This document shows positions 1-8,577 of a DNA stretch of 64,000 nt, piece after piece. Each line of letters opens with the position of its first letter. Within the stretch, counting starts at the first letter, position 1. Made by a program: the position numbers and the translations under genes. The stretch is from Actinomyces glycerinitolerans (GTDB lineage Bacteria; Actinomycetota; Actinomycetes; Actinomycetales; Actinomycetaceae): contig NZ_FQTT01000011.1 in assembly GCF_900098745.1 (NCBI RefSeq), positions 220,237 to 284,236 on the forward strand, read 5' to 3'. Below the pieces are notes generated by a model. It had not been told where the DNA came from and did not search any database. It worked only from the letters and a program-made list of their open reading frames with translations.

Positions 1-63
1 AAGTCGGGGTGATTATGGCCTGGGAGGTTAACCCGGGGCGGTGGTTGACTTTCGGGGGTAGAT

Positions 64-180
64 GTGCGGGCCGTGAGAACACGGTCCCCACGAGCAAGGC
101 TCTGCCCGATCTGTCAGACCCCTATGAAGAAGCCCGGCCGCACCGCCGCAGGCACCCAACGGTGGAAGTGCACCGCCCCG
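64..180 (+). pseudogene. transposase N-terminal zinc-ribbon remnant
   Basis: An open frame from an ATG at 64 encodes CPICQTPMKKPGRTAAGTQR followed by WKC. The CxxC, 'GRTAAGTQRW' and trailing WKC resemble the zinc ribbon that opens IS1249/ISL3-like transposases. The frame then runs directly into the GTTGGACC repeat element at 179, and no DDE catalytic core follows. This is best read as the first ~40 codons of a transposase truncated at or by the repeat. Family membership is inferred from the ribbon alone. Confidence 0.5.
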
Positions 181-293
181 GTTGGACCGCCCACGCCCCG
201 TTGGACCGCCCACGCCCCGTTGGACCGCTGTAACCGGCGGCTACGGCGGTCCAACCGGGGAACAGCGGTCCAACCGGGGAACAGGGGTCCAAC
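179..293. repeat. mirrored 19-bp repeat element A
   Basis: Three copies of GTTGGACCGC start at 181, 200 and 219, exactly 19 bp apart. A centre containing GTAACCGGCGGCTACGGC follows. Then three copies of the inverted motif GCGGTCCAAC (the third one reads GGGGTCCAAC) start at 246, 265 and 284, again 19 bp apart. The last left unit and first right unit are 27 bp apart, as in copies B and C at 54.7 and 56.0 kb. The centre is in the reverse orientation relative to B and C. The whole element can fold into one long imperfect hairpin. Confidence 0.85.
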
Positions 294-540
294 AGACAGG
301 CTCAACAGCCACGCACACCGCCACCCAACCGTGCATCGCCACCCAAGCACTTACACAACAGGACCTAGTGAGCCCGGGGGCGCCCGAACCACACACACGT
401 TCGCGCCGACAACCCCGAAGAAGGCCTCTGGGCCCGCAAAGGCTGGGCCGGACGAACCAGCTAGAACACCCCGACACGCCGGTCTAAAGCAACACGTTCG
501 CGCCTATAACCCGCAACAGCTCGCGACCCGCGGGTGATGT
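294..540. other. intergenic, no gene recognised
   Basis: C- and A-rich sequence between element A and the small reverse-strand reading frame. Open frames exist on both strands but have low-complexity Pro/His/Arg/Thr composition and no recognisable domain or ribosome binding site. It is probably decayed mobile DNA. Confidence 0.5.
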
Positions 541-657
541 TCACCGTGGTGCCGCCTCCACCTCCGCCAGCAGTGCCGACGCCACCAGGCCAAAGGCGCC
601 GAGGGGGATGAAGAGTGAGCAAAAGGCCCAGATCTGGCGGACTGTCGTCGAAAGCAT
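541..657 (-). pseudogene. small membrane ORF or C-terminal membrane-protein remnant
   Basis: The reverse strand encodes 38 residues from an ATG at 657. They include one strongly hydrophobic helix (WAFCSLFIPLGAFGLVASAL) and end in AEVEAAPR and a stop. The frame stays open upstream to about 711 without a better start, so this looks like the C-terminus of a larger integral membrane protein that has been deleted. There is no clear ribosome binding site at the ATG. A stand-alone small membrane protein is the alternative. Confidence 0.4.
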
Positions 658-676
658 TCCGCCGATGATCTGGGCC
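625..676. repeat. inverted repeat, 10 bp perfect plus inner pairs
   Basis: GGCCCAGATC (625-634) is the exact reverse complement of GATCTGGGCC (667-676). Inside it, GGCGG (636-640) pairs with CCGCC (659-663). No T-run follows, so it is not a classical intrinsic terminator. It lies inside the small reverse-strand reading frame. Confidence 0.7.
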
Positions 677-825
677 CTTGCGGCTCTGCGCAGCGTCCTG
701 CTAGGCCGCTGAGATCAACATCTCCGGATGTCTCCGGGGAGTCGGGCGGTTGCCGCCGCTCGGCTCCCCATCATTATGGTGACACAGTCGCGCGATCGAC
801 AAGCCCGATCTGCGGATCACCCGTC

Positions 826-2430
826 CTACTCCCACAGCAGCAGCCCGTCGGCCAGCAGGTCGCGCGCGTCGGCGACCATGCGCGCGGTAAGCGCCTCGGC
901 GTCGGCGCCGGTCAGTGCCGCCACGGCGGTGGCGATCTGTCCGACACTCAGCTCACCGTCGGCCACCTCCACCAGCGCCGCCAGCGCCGTGTCCGCCCGC
1001 ACGGTGCGAGCGAAGCCGCCGCCCTGACGCAGCAGGATCACGCTGGGTTCGCTGTCGCCCGGACGCAGGTGGCGCTCCTCGGTGACGTCGGGCGCGACGA
1101 CGGGGTGCAGCGCCGCCACCTCTACGTCGCTCATGGCGGCCAGGCGGCTGCGCGATGCCACAGACGCCGCCACATGCGGTCCGAGCGGGCCCGTCGGCCG
1201 GGTGCCGACCTCCTCCAGCGCCCGCCAGGGCGCACGGCCCCCGGCATCTGCCTCATCCGGCCGGTGCAGCACCACGTAGCCGAAGCCGACGGCCTCCACC
1301 TTCCGGGCGGCGAAGTCGTCGATCCACGCCCCCAGGGCGGCCTCGAAGCCGGTGCGGTCGCGCTCGGGAATGGTGCCGCCGTCGCGCAGCCACATGGTGG
1401 CGTACTCGACCGGGTCCTGCACCTCCCGTTGAATGACCCAGGCGTCGACGCCCTCCGGCAGCCAGCCGCTCACACGCTCCCGCCAGTCCTGGCCGGCGTG
1501 GTGCTCCCAGTTGCCGAGCATGACGGCGATGCCGCCGCCCGTCAGGTGCGCCCCGAGGGCGGGCAGGAGCATCGGCAGAACGGGGCCGCCGGCGTCGCGG
1601 TACTCCATGAGCGGCAGGCCGGCCGCGCGGACCGCCGGCGGAGTGATGACGAAGGGCGGATTGGTGGCGACCAGGTCGAAGCGGCGCCCGGCCACCGGTT
1701 CCAGGAAGGAGCCGCACAGCAGTTCCAACCGCCCGGGGTCGGTGCCGGCGAGGGCCGCGTTGAAGGCGGTGAAGGCCAGTGCCCGCGCGGAGATGTCGGT
1801 GGCGACGACGTGTTCTGCGTGCCGCAGCAGGTACAGGGTCTGGATGCCGCAGCCGCAGCCGAGGTCCAGGGCGGTGTCCACCGGGGTGCGCGGGGTCAGG
1901 CCGGCCAGGGTCAGGCCGGCTCCGCCAATGCCAAGGACGTGGTCGGGGGCCAACTGCCCCTGCGATACCAGCTCCCCCAGGTCGGAGGCCACCCACCAGC
2001 GCACCTCGCCGACGTCGTCGCGCGCCTCGTGGGGGCGCAGGTCGATGGCGGCCCGCACCCGGTCCGCGACCGCGACGACCAGCCCCATGGCCCGGGCGCC
2101 GGCGGAACCGGTGCGCGGCAGGGCCGCGTCCAGTTCCGCTGCGGACACCGGCTCCCCGAGCATGAACAGAGCGGTCAGCACGGCCACGGGGTCGGCCGCA
2201 CCGCCCGGCTCGGCATCGGTGCGGGCGGAACCCTCGGCACTCAGCACCTCCCGCACCCGCCGCAGGGCGGGGTAGCGCTGCTCGCGACGCAGGGCGGCGT
2301 CGGCGGCGGGACCGAGCAGTTCGGCGACGGCGTCCACGCCCCAGCCGGACGCCTCCAGGTCGGCGCGCAGGGAGGCGGCCTGGGCCGGAGTGGCCACGGG
2401 CGGAGGTGGAGCGGTGGGGGCGTCGGTCAT
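826..2430 (-). CDS. class I SAM-dependent methyltransferase with N-terminal DUF7059-like domain
   Basis: This 534-residue protein has a ~150-residue helical N-terminal region. A Rossmann methyltransferase core follows: the SAM-binding motif is DLGCGCGIQTLY near residue 200, an acidic ATDISARAL strand comes next, and the catalytic-type NPPF motif (ATNPPFVITPP) lies near residue 265. NPPF/NPPY is the mark of N-methyltransferases acting on glutamine, adenine or guanine, so a PrmC- or RsmC-like substrate is possible but unproven. The C-terminal ~200 residues form an accessory domain. It is the last gene of a minus-strand run but is separated from tadC by about 100 bp. Its own substrate cannot be read from the sequence. 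Confidence 0.85.
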   Translation of the reverse strand: MTDAPTAPPPPVATPAQAASLRADLEASGWGVDAVAELLGPAADAALRREQRYPALRRVREVLSAEGSARTDAEPGGAADPVAVLTALFMLGEPVSAAELDAALPRTGSAGARAMGLVVAVADRVRAAIDLRPHEARDDVGEVRWWVASDLGELVSQGQLAPDHVLGIGGAGLTLAGLTPRTPVDTALDLGCGCGIQTLYLLRHAEHVVATDISARALAFTAFNAALAGTDPGRLELLCGSFLEPVAGRRFDLVATNPPFVITPPAVRAAGLPLMEYRDAGGPVLPMLLPALGAHLTGGGIAVMLGNWEHHAGQDWRERVSGWLPEGVDAWVIQREVQDPVEYATMWLRDGGTIPERDRTGFEAALGAWIDDFAARKVEAVGFGYVVLHRPDEADAGGRAPWRALEEVGTRPTGPLGPHVAASVASRSRLAAMSDVEVAALHPVVAPDVTEERHLRPGDSEPSVILLRQGGGFARTVRADTALAALVEVADGELSVGQIATAVAALTGADAEALTARMVADARDLLADGLLLWE

Positions 2431-2528
2431 AGGGGCGACCGTACCGCTTTACCGCGCGCCGGCCACCGCGGGCCGCACGCGTATCCGGTCGTGCCCACCG
2501 CAGCCAGCCGCCCCGCCGTCTCCCGGGT

Positions 2529-3809
2529 TCATCCGGCCAGCATGTCCACGCCTACGCTGAGCACCACCGGGACGATCCCCAGGATGATGAAGGCCGGCAG
2601 AAAGCAGGTGCCCAACGGCAGCACCAGTCGGACCGCCAGGCGCTCGGCGGCCTCCGCGTCTGCGGCCTGCCGGCCGGCCCGCAAGGAGGCGGCGGTGCCG
2701 GCGAGCAGCGGCGCGGGCGAGGCGCCGTCCTCCCAGCCCGGCCGCAGGCACGCCTCGAGCCGGCCGTAGCGGCGCGGCCCCCGCGACTCCGCCCAACCCC
2801 ACCACCGGCGTCGGTGCGGCCCGTTCGCGGCACCACCCTCCTCGGCGCCATCCTGCGAACCGTCCGCGGCAGCGCCCACTCCCCCGCGTCCGGCCCGCCA
2901 TGCCTCGTCCCAGTCGGCCCCCAGCAGCAGGGCCCGACCGACCACGCCCAGCATCTCGTCGTCCAAGGCCCGCCCCAACGCCTGCAGCGTCCCCGGCACC
3001 GACGCGCCGGCCGCGAGCGCGGCCCCGGCCAGGTCCAGGACGAGGGCCTCATCAACCTCCTCCGGGGCGGCAGCCGCGGCCGCGACCAGCCTTCCGGTCA
3101 GCCAGTGGCCGACGCCCATGAGGACCACGCCGGCCACCCCCAGGGCACTGCCCCAGCCGCCGTCGAGGAGCATCCGCCCGGGATGAGCGCCGACCGCGGA
3201 GCCGAGCAGCAGCCCGACCGGCGGCAACAGGGCCAACAGGCGTGCGGTGGACCGCGGCCCGGACAGGGCGGTGCGGCGGGAGGCGTCGGCGTGCCCGGAG
3301 TCGGCCACTCCCCCGGCGACGGCCTCCAGCACACCCGCGAGCGGGGCGCCGAGCGCCGTTGTCAGTCGGCAGGCGGCCACGGCCCCGGGCACCGCCGCGG
3401 CGGTCAGACGCCGACGGGCGTTGCGGGCGCGGCGCCCCGGCAGCGGCGGCTCCCACTGCCAGCGTCCCGCCCGGCGGCGGGGCAGCCAGCCCGTGGGAGG
3501 CTCCCGGGCGAGGGCGCGCAGGGCGGGTGGGACGCCGTCATCGTCGGGCCGAGTGCCCTCGCTGATGCCGGCGCGCTGGAAGGTGCGCTCCCAGGCGCGC
3601 TGCGGGGTCGCGCCGGAGCGCAGCAGGGTGGCGACCTCGGTCAGCACCAGTCCGAGGTCGAGGTCCTCGGCGCCGGGTCGGGGTGGTCGGGCCAGGCGTC
3701 CGGCGTGGTGGGTGCCGAGCGCGGCCGGGGGCTCACGCCGGGCGGGCAGCAGGATCACCGCGGCGGCCAGGGCCACCAGCAGCCCGGCCAATACTTGCGC
3801 GCCGCTCAT
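2529..3809 (-). CDS. TadB/TadC-like type II secretion F-domain protein (fused)
   Basis: A 426-residue inner-membrane protein with two type II secretion system F-like domains in one chain. The first contains LGLVLTEVATLLRSGATPQR near residue 55. The second contains LVLDLAGAALAAGASVPGTL near residue 260. Hydrophobic segments precede and follow each. This is the arrangement expected if TadB and TadC, normally separate platform proteins of the Flp/Tad pilus, are fused. Its start overlaps the end of tadA by 4 bp (ATGA), so the two are translationally coupled. No Flp prepilin, TadE or TadF gene lies downstream: the next gene is a methyltransferase. Confidence 0.85.
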   Translation of the reverse strand: MSGAQVLAGLLVALAAAVILLPARREPPAALGTHHAGRLARPPRPGAEDLDLGLVLTEVATLLRSGATPQRAWERTFQRAGISEGTRPDDDGVPPALRALAREPPTGWLPRRRAGRWQWEPPLPGRRARNARRRLTAAAVPGAVAACRLTTALGAPLAGVLEAVAGGVADSGHADASRRTALSGPRSTARLLALLPPVGLLLGSAVGAHPGRMLLDGGWGSALGVAGVVLMGVGHWLTGRLVAAAAAAPEEVDEALVLDLAGAALAAGASVPGTLQALGRALDDEMLGVVGRALLLGADWDEAWRAGRGGVGAAADGSQDGAEEGGAANGPHRRRWWGWAESRGPRRYGRLEACLRPGWEDGASPAPLLAGTAASLRAGRQAADAEAAERLAVRLVLPLGTCFLPAFIILGIVPVVLSVGVDMLAG

Positions 3810-5140
3810 GTTCGGCTCCTGCGTCCGCCCGCGCGGGTGCGCCTCGGAGACTCGGCGTTGGTCACCGGCGCCACTGCGTCCGGGGCGGGGCTCCGCGCGG
3901 CGTCGACACCCAGGGCGGCGGCGATGGGTGTCTCCCCGATCCGTGCGGCCAGGCGGTCCACGCCGGGACCGGCCGTCACCACGCCGTCGGTGCCGACCAC
4001 CAGGGCGTCCCGACAGCGCATCCGCTCCCCGTCCCGCTCCAGTACCCCGACGGCGACTACCCGGCGCAACGTGGTGGTGCCGGGTCGGGCCTGGCGGCGC
4101 AGATGGACGACGGCGTCGAGGGCGCTGACGGCCTGGGCGGACACGGCGGTCTCACCCATGCCGGCCAGGGCGCCCAGCGCGGTCAGGCGGGCGGGAACGT
4201 CGGCGGGCGAGTTGGCGTGGAGGGTGGCCCAGCCGCCCTCGTGGCCGGTGTTGAGCGCGGTCAGTACGTCGCGGACCTCGGGGCCGCGGCACTCGCCGAG
4301 CACGATCCGGTCCGGCCGCATGCGCAGGGCGGTACGCACCAGGGTGGTCATGGGGACGGCGCCGACACCCTGAACGTTCTCCCCGCGCTCCTGCAGGTGG
4401 ATGACGTGCGGGTGGTCGGGGCGCAGCTCGCTGGCCTCCTCAATGCACACGATCCGTTCATCGCCGGGCACTCGCCCCAGCAGGGCCGCCAGCAGGGTGG
4501 TCTTGCCGGTGCCGGTGGCGCCGGTGACCAGGCAGTTGGCGCGGCATTCCACGAGTGCGGTCAGGACGGCGTCCATGCCGGGGACGATGGTGCCGGCGGC
4601 GACCAACTCGGGCAGGGTGAAGGCGCGGCGCCGTTTGGTGCGCAGGCAGATGAGGGTGCCGTCGGCGCTCAGCGGCGGCAGGACGGCGTTCAGGCGGGTG
4701 CCGTCGGGCAGGGTGACGTCGACGATGGGGCTGGCGTCGTCCAGGCGGCGACCGCAGGCAGCCGCCATGCGCACGGCCAGCGCCCGCGCCTGCGTCTCCG
4801 GCAGGCCGGCGTCGGGGACCGGTTCGAGCCCGCGGCCACGGTCGATCCAGGTGCAGCCGGCGCCTACGAGCACGTCGGTGACGCCGTCCAGCTCCAGCAA
4901 AGGCTGTAGGACGGGGCCGGCACCCGCGACGTCGGCGCGCACGTGTCGGGTGAGGCGGGCCAGGCCGCCCGCGCCGGTGGTGGGGGCGGCCCCGGAGCCG
5001 AGGGCGGCGTCAAGGCTGGCGCCGTGAGCCAGGGCGTTGCGCACCCGGGCCAGCTCGTCGCGGTCGGCGTCCCCGGCGCCCGTTCCCGGAGCTTCTGCCG
5101 GGGTGATGCCCGGGCCGACCGGTGAGGATGCGGCTACCAT
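3806..5140 (-). CDS. tadA: TadA/CpaF family secretion ATPase
   Basis: A 444-residue hexameric-type secretion ATPase of the VirB11/CpaF family that powers Flp/Tad pilus assembly. Visible motifs are Walker A GATGTGKTTLLAALLG near residue 207, the Asp-box region RIVCIEEASELRP, Walker B RPDRIVLGECRGPEV, and the His box GHEGGWATLHANSP. The N-terminal domain carries the usual VTDVLVGAGCTWIDRG strand. Its start overlaps the upstream ssd-like gene by 7 bp and its end overlaps tadB/C by 4 bp, so ssd-tadA-tadBC form one operon. Length is normal for the family. Confidence 0.93.
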   Translation of the reverse strand: MVAASSPVGPGITPAEAPGTGAGDADRDELARVRNALAHGASLDAALGSGAAPTTGAGGLARLTRHVRADVAGAGPVLQPLLELDGVTDVLVGAGCTWIDRGRGLEPVPDAGLPETQARALAVRMAAACGRRLDDASPIVDVTLPDGTRLNAVLPPLSADGTLICLRTKRRRAFTLPELVAAGTIVPGMDAVLTALVECRANCLVTGATGTGKTTLLAALLGRVPGDERIVCIEEASELRPDHPHVIHLQERGENVQGVGAVPMTTLVRTALRMRPDRIVLGECRGPEVRDVLTALNTGHEGGWATLHANSPADVPARLTALGALAGMGETAVSAQAVSALDAVVHLRRQARPGTTTLRRVVAVGVLERDGERMRCRDALVVGTDGVVTAGPGVDRLAARIGETPIAAALGVDAARSPAPDAVAPVTNAESPRRTRAGGRRSRT

Positions 5141-6225
5141 GACGCGCCCTCGGGTGCTTCGACGTCGCCCAGCAGTCGTTCGGCGACGGCGCGCGCCTGG
5201 GCGCGCAGGGTGCCGCGGCCGCGGGTGGGATCGTCACCGCGGGCGATGCGCTGGGCGACGGTGCGCTCGTGCGGGAGGACGGCGAGGATCTCGGTGCGGG
5301 TCATCAGCGCCAACTCGTCGGGGCTGACGTCCTCGCCGAGCTTGCGCACCACCGTGTACAGCCCGGGTGGCGCGTCCGCCCCCGCGCCCGCCGGGGCGGT
5401 ATCCCGCCTCGCCGCCTGGAACCGCGCGGCCAGGGCCTCCGCGGCGACGGCCGAGCGCAGGTCGAGCCCGGACACCAGCAGGACGGTGGCGCCCTGCGGC
5501 ACCGGCCACCCGCGGGGCAGGTCGAGCAGCACCAGGTCATGCTCGGCGCGCAGTGCGTCCAGGACGGGGCGCAGCTGCTGCGGATCGTGGGGGCCGCCGC
5601 GCCCGTCCCCGGTCAGCACGGGCATGCCCAGCCAGGTGGGCAGGGCGGTGGTGAGTTTCTCCGGGCGGAAGGCGGGCTCGTCGTCGGGCAGGTCCGCCCA
5701 GCGCAGCCCGGGCAGTACGCCGTCCCCCATGAGCAGGCCCAGGCAACCGGCGGGGTCGGCGTCGACGATGGCGACGCCGCTGCCGCGGGCGTGGCAGGCG
5801 CGCGCCAGATGCAGCAGGAAGGTACTGGCGCCTAGTCCGCCCCGCGCACCGACAACAACCAGGAGCCGGGCCCGCGGCGGATGCTGCGCGGACAGCAGCA
5901 GGACGAGGAGGTGGTCGGCGCCGTCGGGGGCGCAGCAGCGCTCGAGGCCGCCCACCACGATCCCCGGTTGGGTGGGTACCTCGGGGCTCCCCTGCCGCGT
6001 CAGCAGCAGGACGGCGGAGGTATCCGCTTCGGCGAGCAGGGCCCGGGCGGAGCCGAGCGGATCCTCTCCGGGCACGGTGACGACGGGTTCGGCGCCGGTG
6101 CAGGCCCGCACGATGTCCGCCGGGAAGCCCTCCGGGACTGCGGGCGGTTGGGCGGCAGGCTGCGCGCCGTCGGCGGTGCCGGCGAGGAGTACCCGCACGT
6201 TGGGGACGAGTGGAGCGGTTTCCAT
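5134..6225 (-). CDS. ssd: CpaE/Ssd-like MinD-family ATPase
   Basis: A 363-residue protein starting at the ATG at 6225, which has a good ribosome binding site (GCAGGAGG, 4-5 bp upstream). The longer upstream open frame has shadow-like composition. The C-terminal two thirds are a ParA/MinD-type P-loop domain with a deviant Walker A, VVVGARGGLGASTF, followed by VAIVDADPAG and a LVLLDLPRG Walker B-like strand. The N-terminal ~110 residues look like the pseudo-receiver region of CpaE. In mycobacteria the homologous gene next to tadA is Rv3660c (ssd). Probable role: localisation or regulation of the Tad machinery or septum site. The deviant Walker A is GxRGGxGxST rather than GKGGVGKT, so ATPase activity is uncertain. 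Confidence 0.85.
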   Translation of the reverse strand: METAPLVPNVRVLLAGTADGAQPAAQPPAVPEGFPADIVRACTGAEPVVTVPGEDPLGSARALLAEADTSAVLLLTRQGSPEVPTQPGIVVGGLERCCAPDGADHLLVLLLSAQHPPRARLLVVVGARGGLGASTFLLHLARACHARGSGVAIVDADPAGCLGLLMGDGVLPGLRWADLPDDEPAFRPEKLTTALPTWLGMPVLTGDGRGGPHDPQQLRPVLDALRAEHDLVLLDLPRGWPVPQGATVLLVSGLDLRSAVAAEALAARFQAARRDTAPAGAGADAPPGLYTVVRKLGEDVSPDELALMTRTEILAVLPHERTVAQRIARGDDPTRGRGTLRAQARAVAERLLGDVEAPEGASW

Positions 6226-6371
6226 GGGGCCTCCTGCGCGACGATGCCGGACGGTCGTGACTCGTGCCGACCGCCAACAGGGTGCGCCGGGAGCCGGCAA
6301 TGGTGCCGGCGGCCTGTGGATAGCGTCCGCGCGGGGTGTCTTGAACCGCGCCTGTGGGCTCCGGTCGCGGC

Positions 6372-7367
6372 TCAGCGAACGGCGGTGGTCCCGGCCAGGA
6401 CGGAGCGGCAGATGGCCTGCCCCTCCTGGATACCGACGAGGATCGCCTCCGCCTGCCAAACGATCCAGTCGATCACGCCGTCGGGCTGCCCGGAGGCGTA
6501 GGCGGCGGCCGCATCGGCGTAGGCGCCGGGCGCGCGGCCGGCGTACTGGTCGGTGACGGCCACGCCGGTGGGTTCCAGCCCGTCGCGGGTGATCAGGTAG
6601 CGCACCAGCAGCCGACCGACGGCGGCGTTGGCGGCGATGAAGGGGCGGGCGGTGATCATCTCGCCGTGTACCACGGCGGCGCGCACGAGCGCGGGGACGC
6701 CGGGAAGGTCGAGGAGGCTGAGCAGGGCCGCGATGCGGTCCCGCAGTGCGGCGGCGTCGGGAGCCGCTCCGGGGCCGCCCTCGCGCGGGGACACCCCCGG
6801 GGCGCGCGGGATGGCGACCGCGTCCAAGGGGATTTGTCCGGTAGCGGCGAGGGGGCCGGCGACGTCGCGGTGCAAGGCGGTCAGCAAGGTGCGGGGGCTC
6901 GGTTGGGCGGGTCGGGCGGGGCCGCCCAGGTCGGGCATCCACTCGCCCAGGCGCACGCCGGCGCGCCACAGCCCGGCGGCGGCGTCTAGGGAGGGATCGC
7001 CGGTGGCGGCCTCGGCCAGGCCGCGGGCGGCGACGGCGTCGCGCAGCACCGCGGCGGGCAGGACGACGCCCTCGACGGCGGCGGAGGCGATGGCGCCACG
7101 TATTGCGGTCTCGGCGCGGGCCTCGCGCCAGCGGCGACGTAGGGCCTGGTGCCAGCGCAACTGCGTGGAGGCGTCGCGCACGGCATCCTCGGCGCGCTTG
7201 ACCCGCGGGTGAGCGGCGAGCGCCTCCAGTGCCCGGACGGTGGGATCACTGGTGCGCGCAGGCCGCTGGTGCCGCGCGCGTGGCGCGCCCGCGGACTCGG
7301 CCGCGCGCACGGACGGCACCCCGCGCGCCGGCCGCTCGCCAGGCGGCGGTCCGATCGACACCCCCAT
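6372..7367 (-). CDS. Fic-fold protein with degenerate active site
   Basis: This 331-residue protein has the helical layout of Fic/Doc proteins. At about residues 240-251 it has RPFIAANAAVGR, which aligns without gaps to the Fic core HPFxDGNGRxGR. The catalytic His is Arg, and the acidic, Gly and NGR residues are replaced (AANAA). The flanking VVHGEMITA and GRLLVRYLITRDGL are well conserved. Adenylylation is therefore unlikely: a structural or regulatory role is more probable. It is the first gene of the minus-strand run ending in tadBC. The start is chosen at 7367 because upstream codons fall in the divergent promoter region; there is no strong ribosome binding site. Confidence 0.7.
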   Translation of the reverse strand: MGVSIGPPPGERPARGVPSVRAAESAGAPRARHQRPARTSDPTVRALEALAAHPRVKRAEDAVRDASTQLRWHQALRRRWREARAETAIRGAIASAAVEGVVLPAAVLRDAVAARGLAEAATGDPSLDAAAGLWRAGVRLGEWMPDLGGPARPAQPSPRTLLTALHRDVAGPLAATGQIPLDAVAIPRAPGVSPREGGPGAAPDAAALRDRIAALLSLLDLPGVPALVRAAVVHGEMITARPFIAANAAVGRLLVRYLITRDGLEPTGVAVTDQYAGRAPGAYADAAAAYASGQPDGVIDWIVWQAEAILVGIQEGQAICRSVLAGTTAVR

Positions 7368-7444
7368 GCTGATCACGGAGCCACTGTAGGCGTGCGGGCG
7401 GAGCCCGCCACAAGCCGGTGCGCATGCGACTGCGTCGCAAACAC

Positions 7445-7529
7445 CCGTTATGTGCAACGCACCAAGAGCAGATGTCACACAAGTGCCCGTTGTATGCAAA
7501 GTTCCTCTGGAACATGTCACACAAGTGCC
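7445..7529. repeat. 42-bp tandem duplication upstream of the broken fic gene
   Basis: ATGTCACACAAGTGCC occurs at 7472-7487 and again at 7514-7529, 42 bp apart (four helical turns). The preceding segments (CGTTATGTGCAAC and CGTTGTATGCAAA) also align, so the whole 42-bp unit is duplicated with the 5' half diverged. It ends 12 bp before the ATG at 7541 and lies in the divergent promoter region, so operator sites are a reasonable reading. Confidence 0.75.
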
Positions 7530-7540
7530 GTTAGGCTGAC

Positions 7541-8577
7541 ATGGTGGACCTTGAGATGTTCAAACACAGCTCGATGGGAGAACTCGTCGACATCGCAGGC
7601 TCTGACGCGCTCCTTGGAGACTGGAGACACAAGGCCTTCATCCCGGCATCCTTGGGCGCGCACGAACCTGAGTTGACCGGAGCCACATACCGCTCCATCG
7701 CCCAGGCCCGCGCCGCTCTGGCGGCTTTGGACGCCACCGCTCGTCGCCTGCCGAATCCTTACCTCCTGCGTACGCCCGTACTGCGCCGCGAGGCTCAGTC
7801 AACCTCAGCGTTGGAAGGCACCTACGCTCCGCTTGACGATGTCCTCACAGCCGATGAAGACGCTCCATCCACGCCCCAGATGACTGAGATCCTCAACTAC
7901 GTGGCCATGGCGGATCAGGGCTTCGCCTGGGTTCAGGAGGGACGACCTCTCACCGTCGGTCTCATCGAGGACCTTCAGGGACGTCTGATGCGGGGGACTC
8001 CTTTGGAGCCCGAATCGGGCCACCTGCGCACCACCCAGGTGGTAATCGGCCGTCGCGATGAGGCCGCTTCCGCGACGGCAACGGACGACTCGGACGCTAC
8101 CTGATCGTCCTGACGCTGCTGTCCCTCGGCGTACTAAGTGAGCCGACGCTCACAGTCTCACCCTGGTTTGAGGCTCGCCGCAGCCACTACTACGACGCCC
8201 TCCTCGGGGTGAGCACGAACGGCGACTGGGACACCTTCCTCAGTTTCTTCGCCTCCGGCCTTGCCGCTGCCGCAACCAGCACCCAGAAGCAGATGGAGAC
8301 ACTCACGCAGGTGCAAGGTGAACTCAAACAAGTCATCCATTCCTCGTCTCTGCGTTCCGCACGCGCTGCCGACCTGGTGGACCTGGCGGTGTCGACGCCG
8401 TCTTTCACGGTGCGCACGGTGGCACAGCGACTTGGACTGTCCTACGGGCGAGCCAGTGGTCTGGTGGGGCAGTTGGCCGACTTGGGAGTCCTGCGGACAC
8501 TCAATCCCGACGCACAGCCGCGCCGCTTCACCGCACCCCGAGTGCTAACAGTCCTACTCGCCGGAGACCCGGTGTAG
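7541..8577 (+). pseudogene. fic gene with internal frameshifting deletion
   Basis: The first 188 codons give a Fic N-terminal domain with the inhibitory-helix signature STSALEGTYAPL (S/T-x3-E-G), ending VVIGRRDEA. After about 8070 the correct frame changes. The sequence then encodes FRDGNGRLGRYLIVLTLLSL, the end of the Fic catalytic motif, followed by the normal C-terminal half and a winged helix (LVDLAVSTPSFTVRTVAQRL). The ~70-90 residues that should lie between, including the catalytic HP of HPFxDGNGR, are missing. The gene is thus inactivated by an out-of-frame deletion of roughly 200-270 bp (inferred from family length). Lower GC than its neighbours suggests it was acquired. Confidence 0.8.

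Noticed and set aside
608-712. Plus-strand 34-codon frame (MKSEQKAQIWRTV...) with a GAGGGGG upstream
   Set aside because: It is antisense to the membrane-helix frame with its natural-looking C-terminus, and its composition is explained by the inverted repeat at 625-676.
6225-6372. 6C small RNA, which lies beside the ssd homologue in mycobacteria
   Set aside because: Neither 6225-6372 nor 7368-7540 shows the two C-rich hairpin loops that define 6C RNA.
6226-6969. N-terminal extension of the ssd-like gene to 6969
   Set aside because: It overlaps the Fic-like gene in another frame and has Arg/Pro-rich shadow composition. The ATG at 6225 has a proper ribosome binding site.
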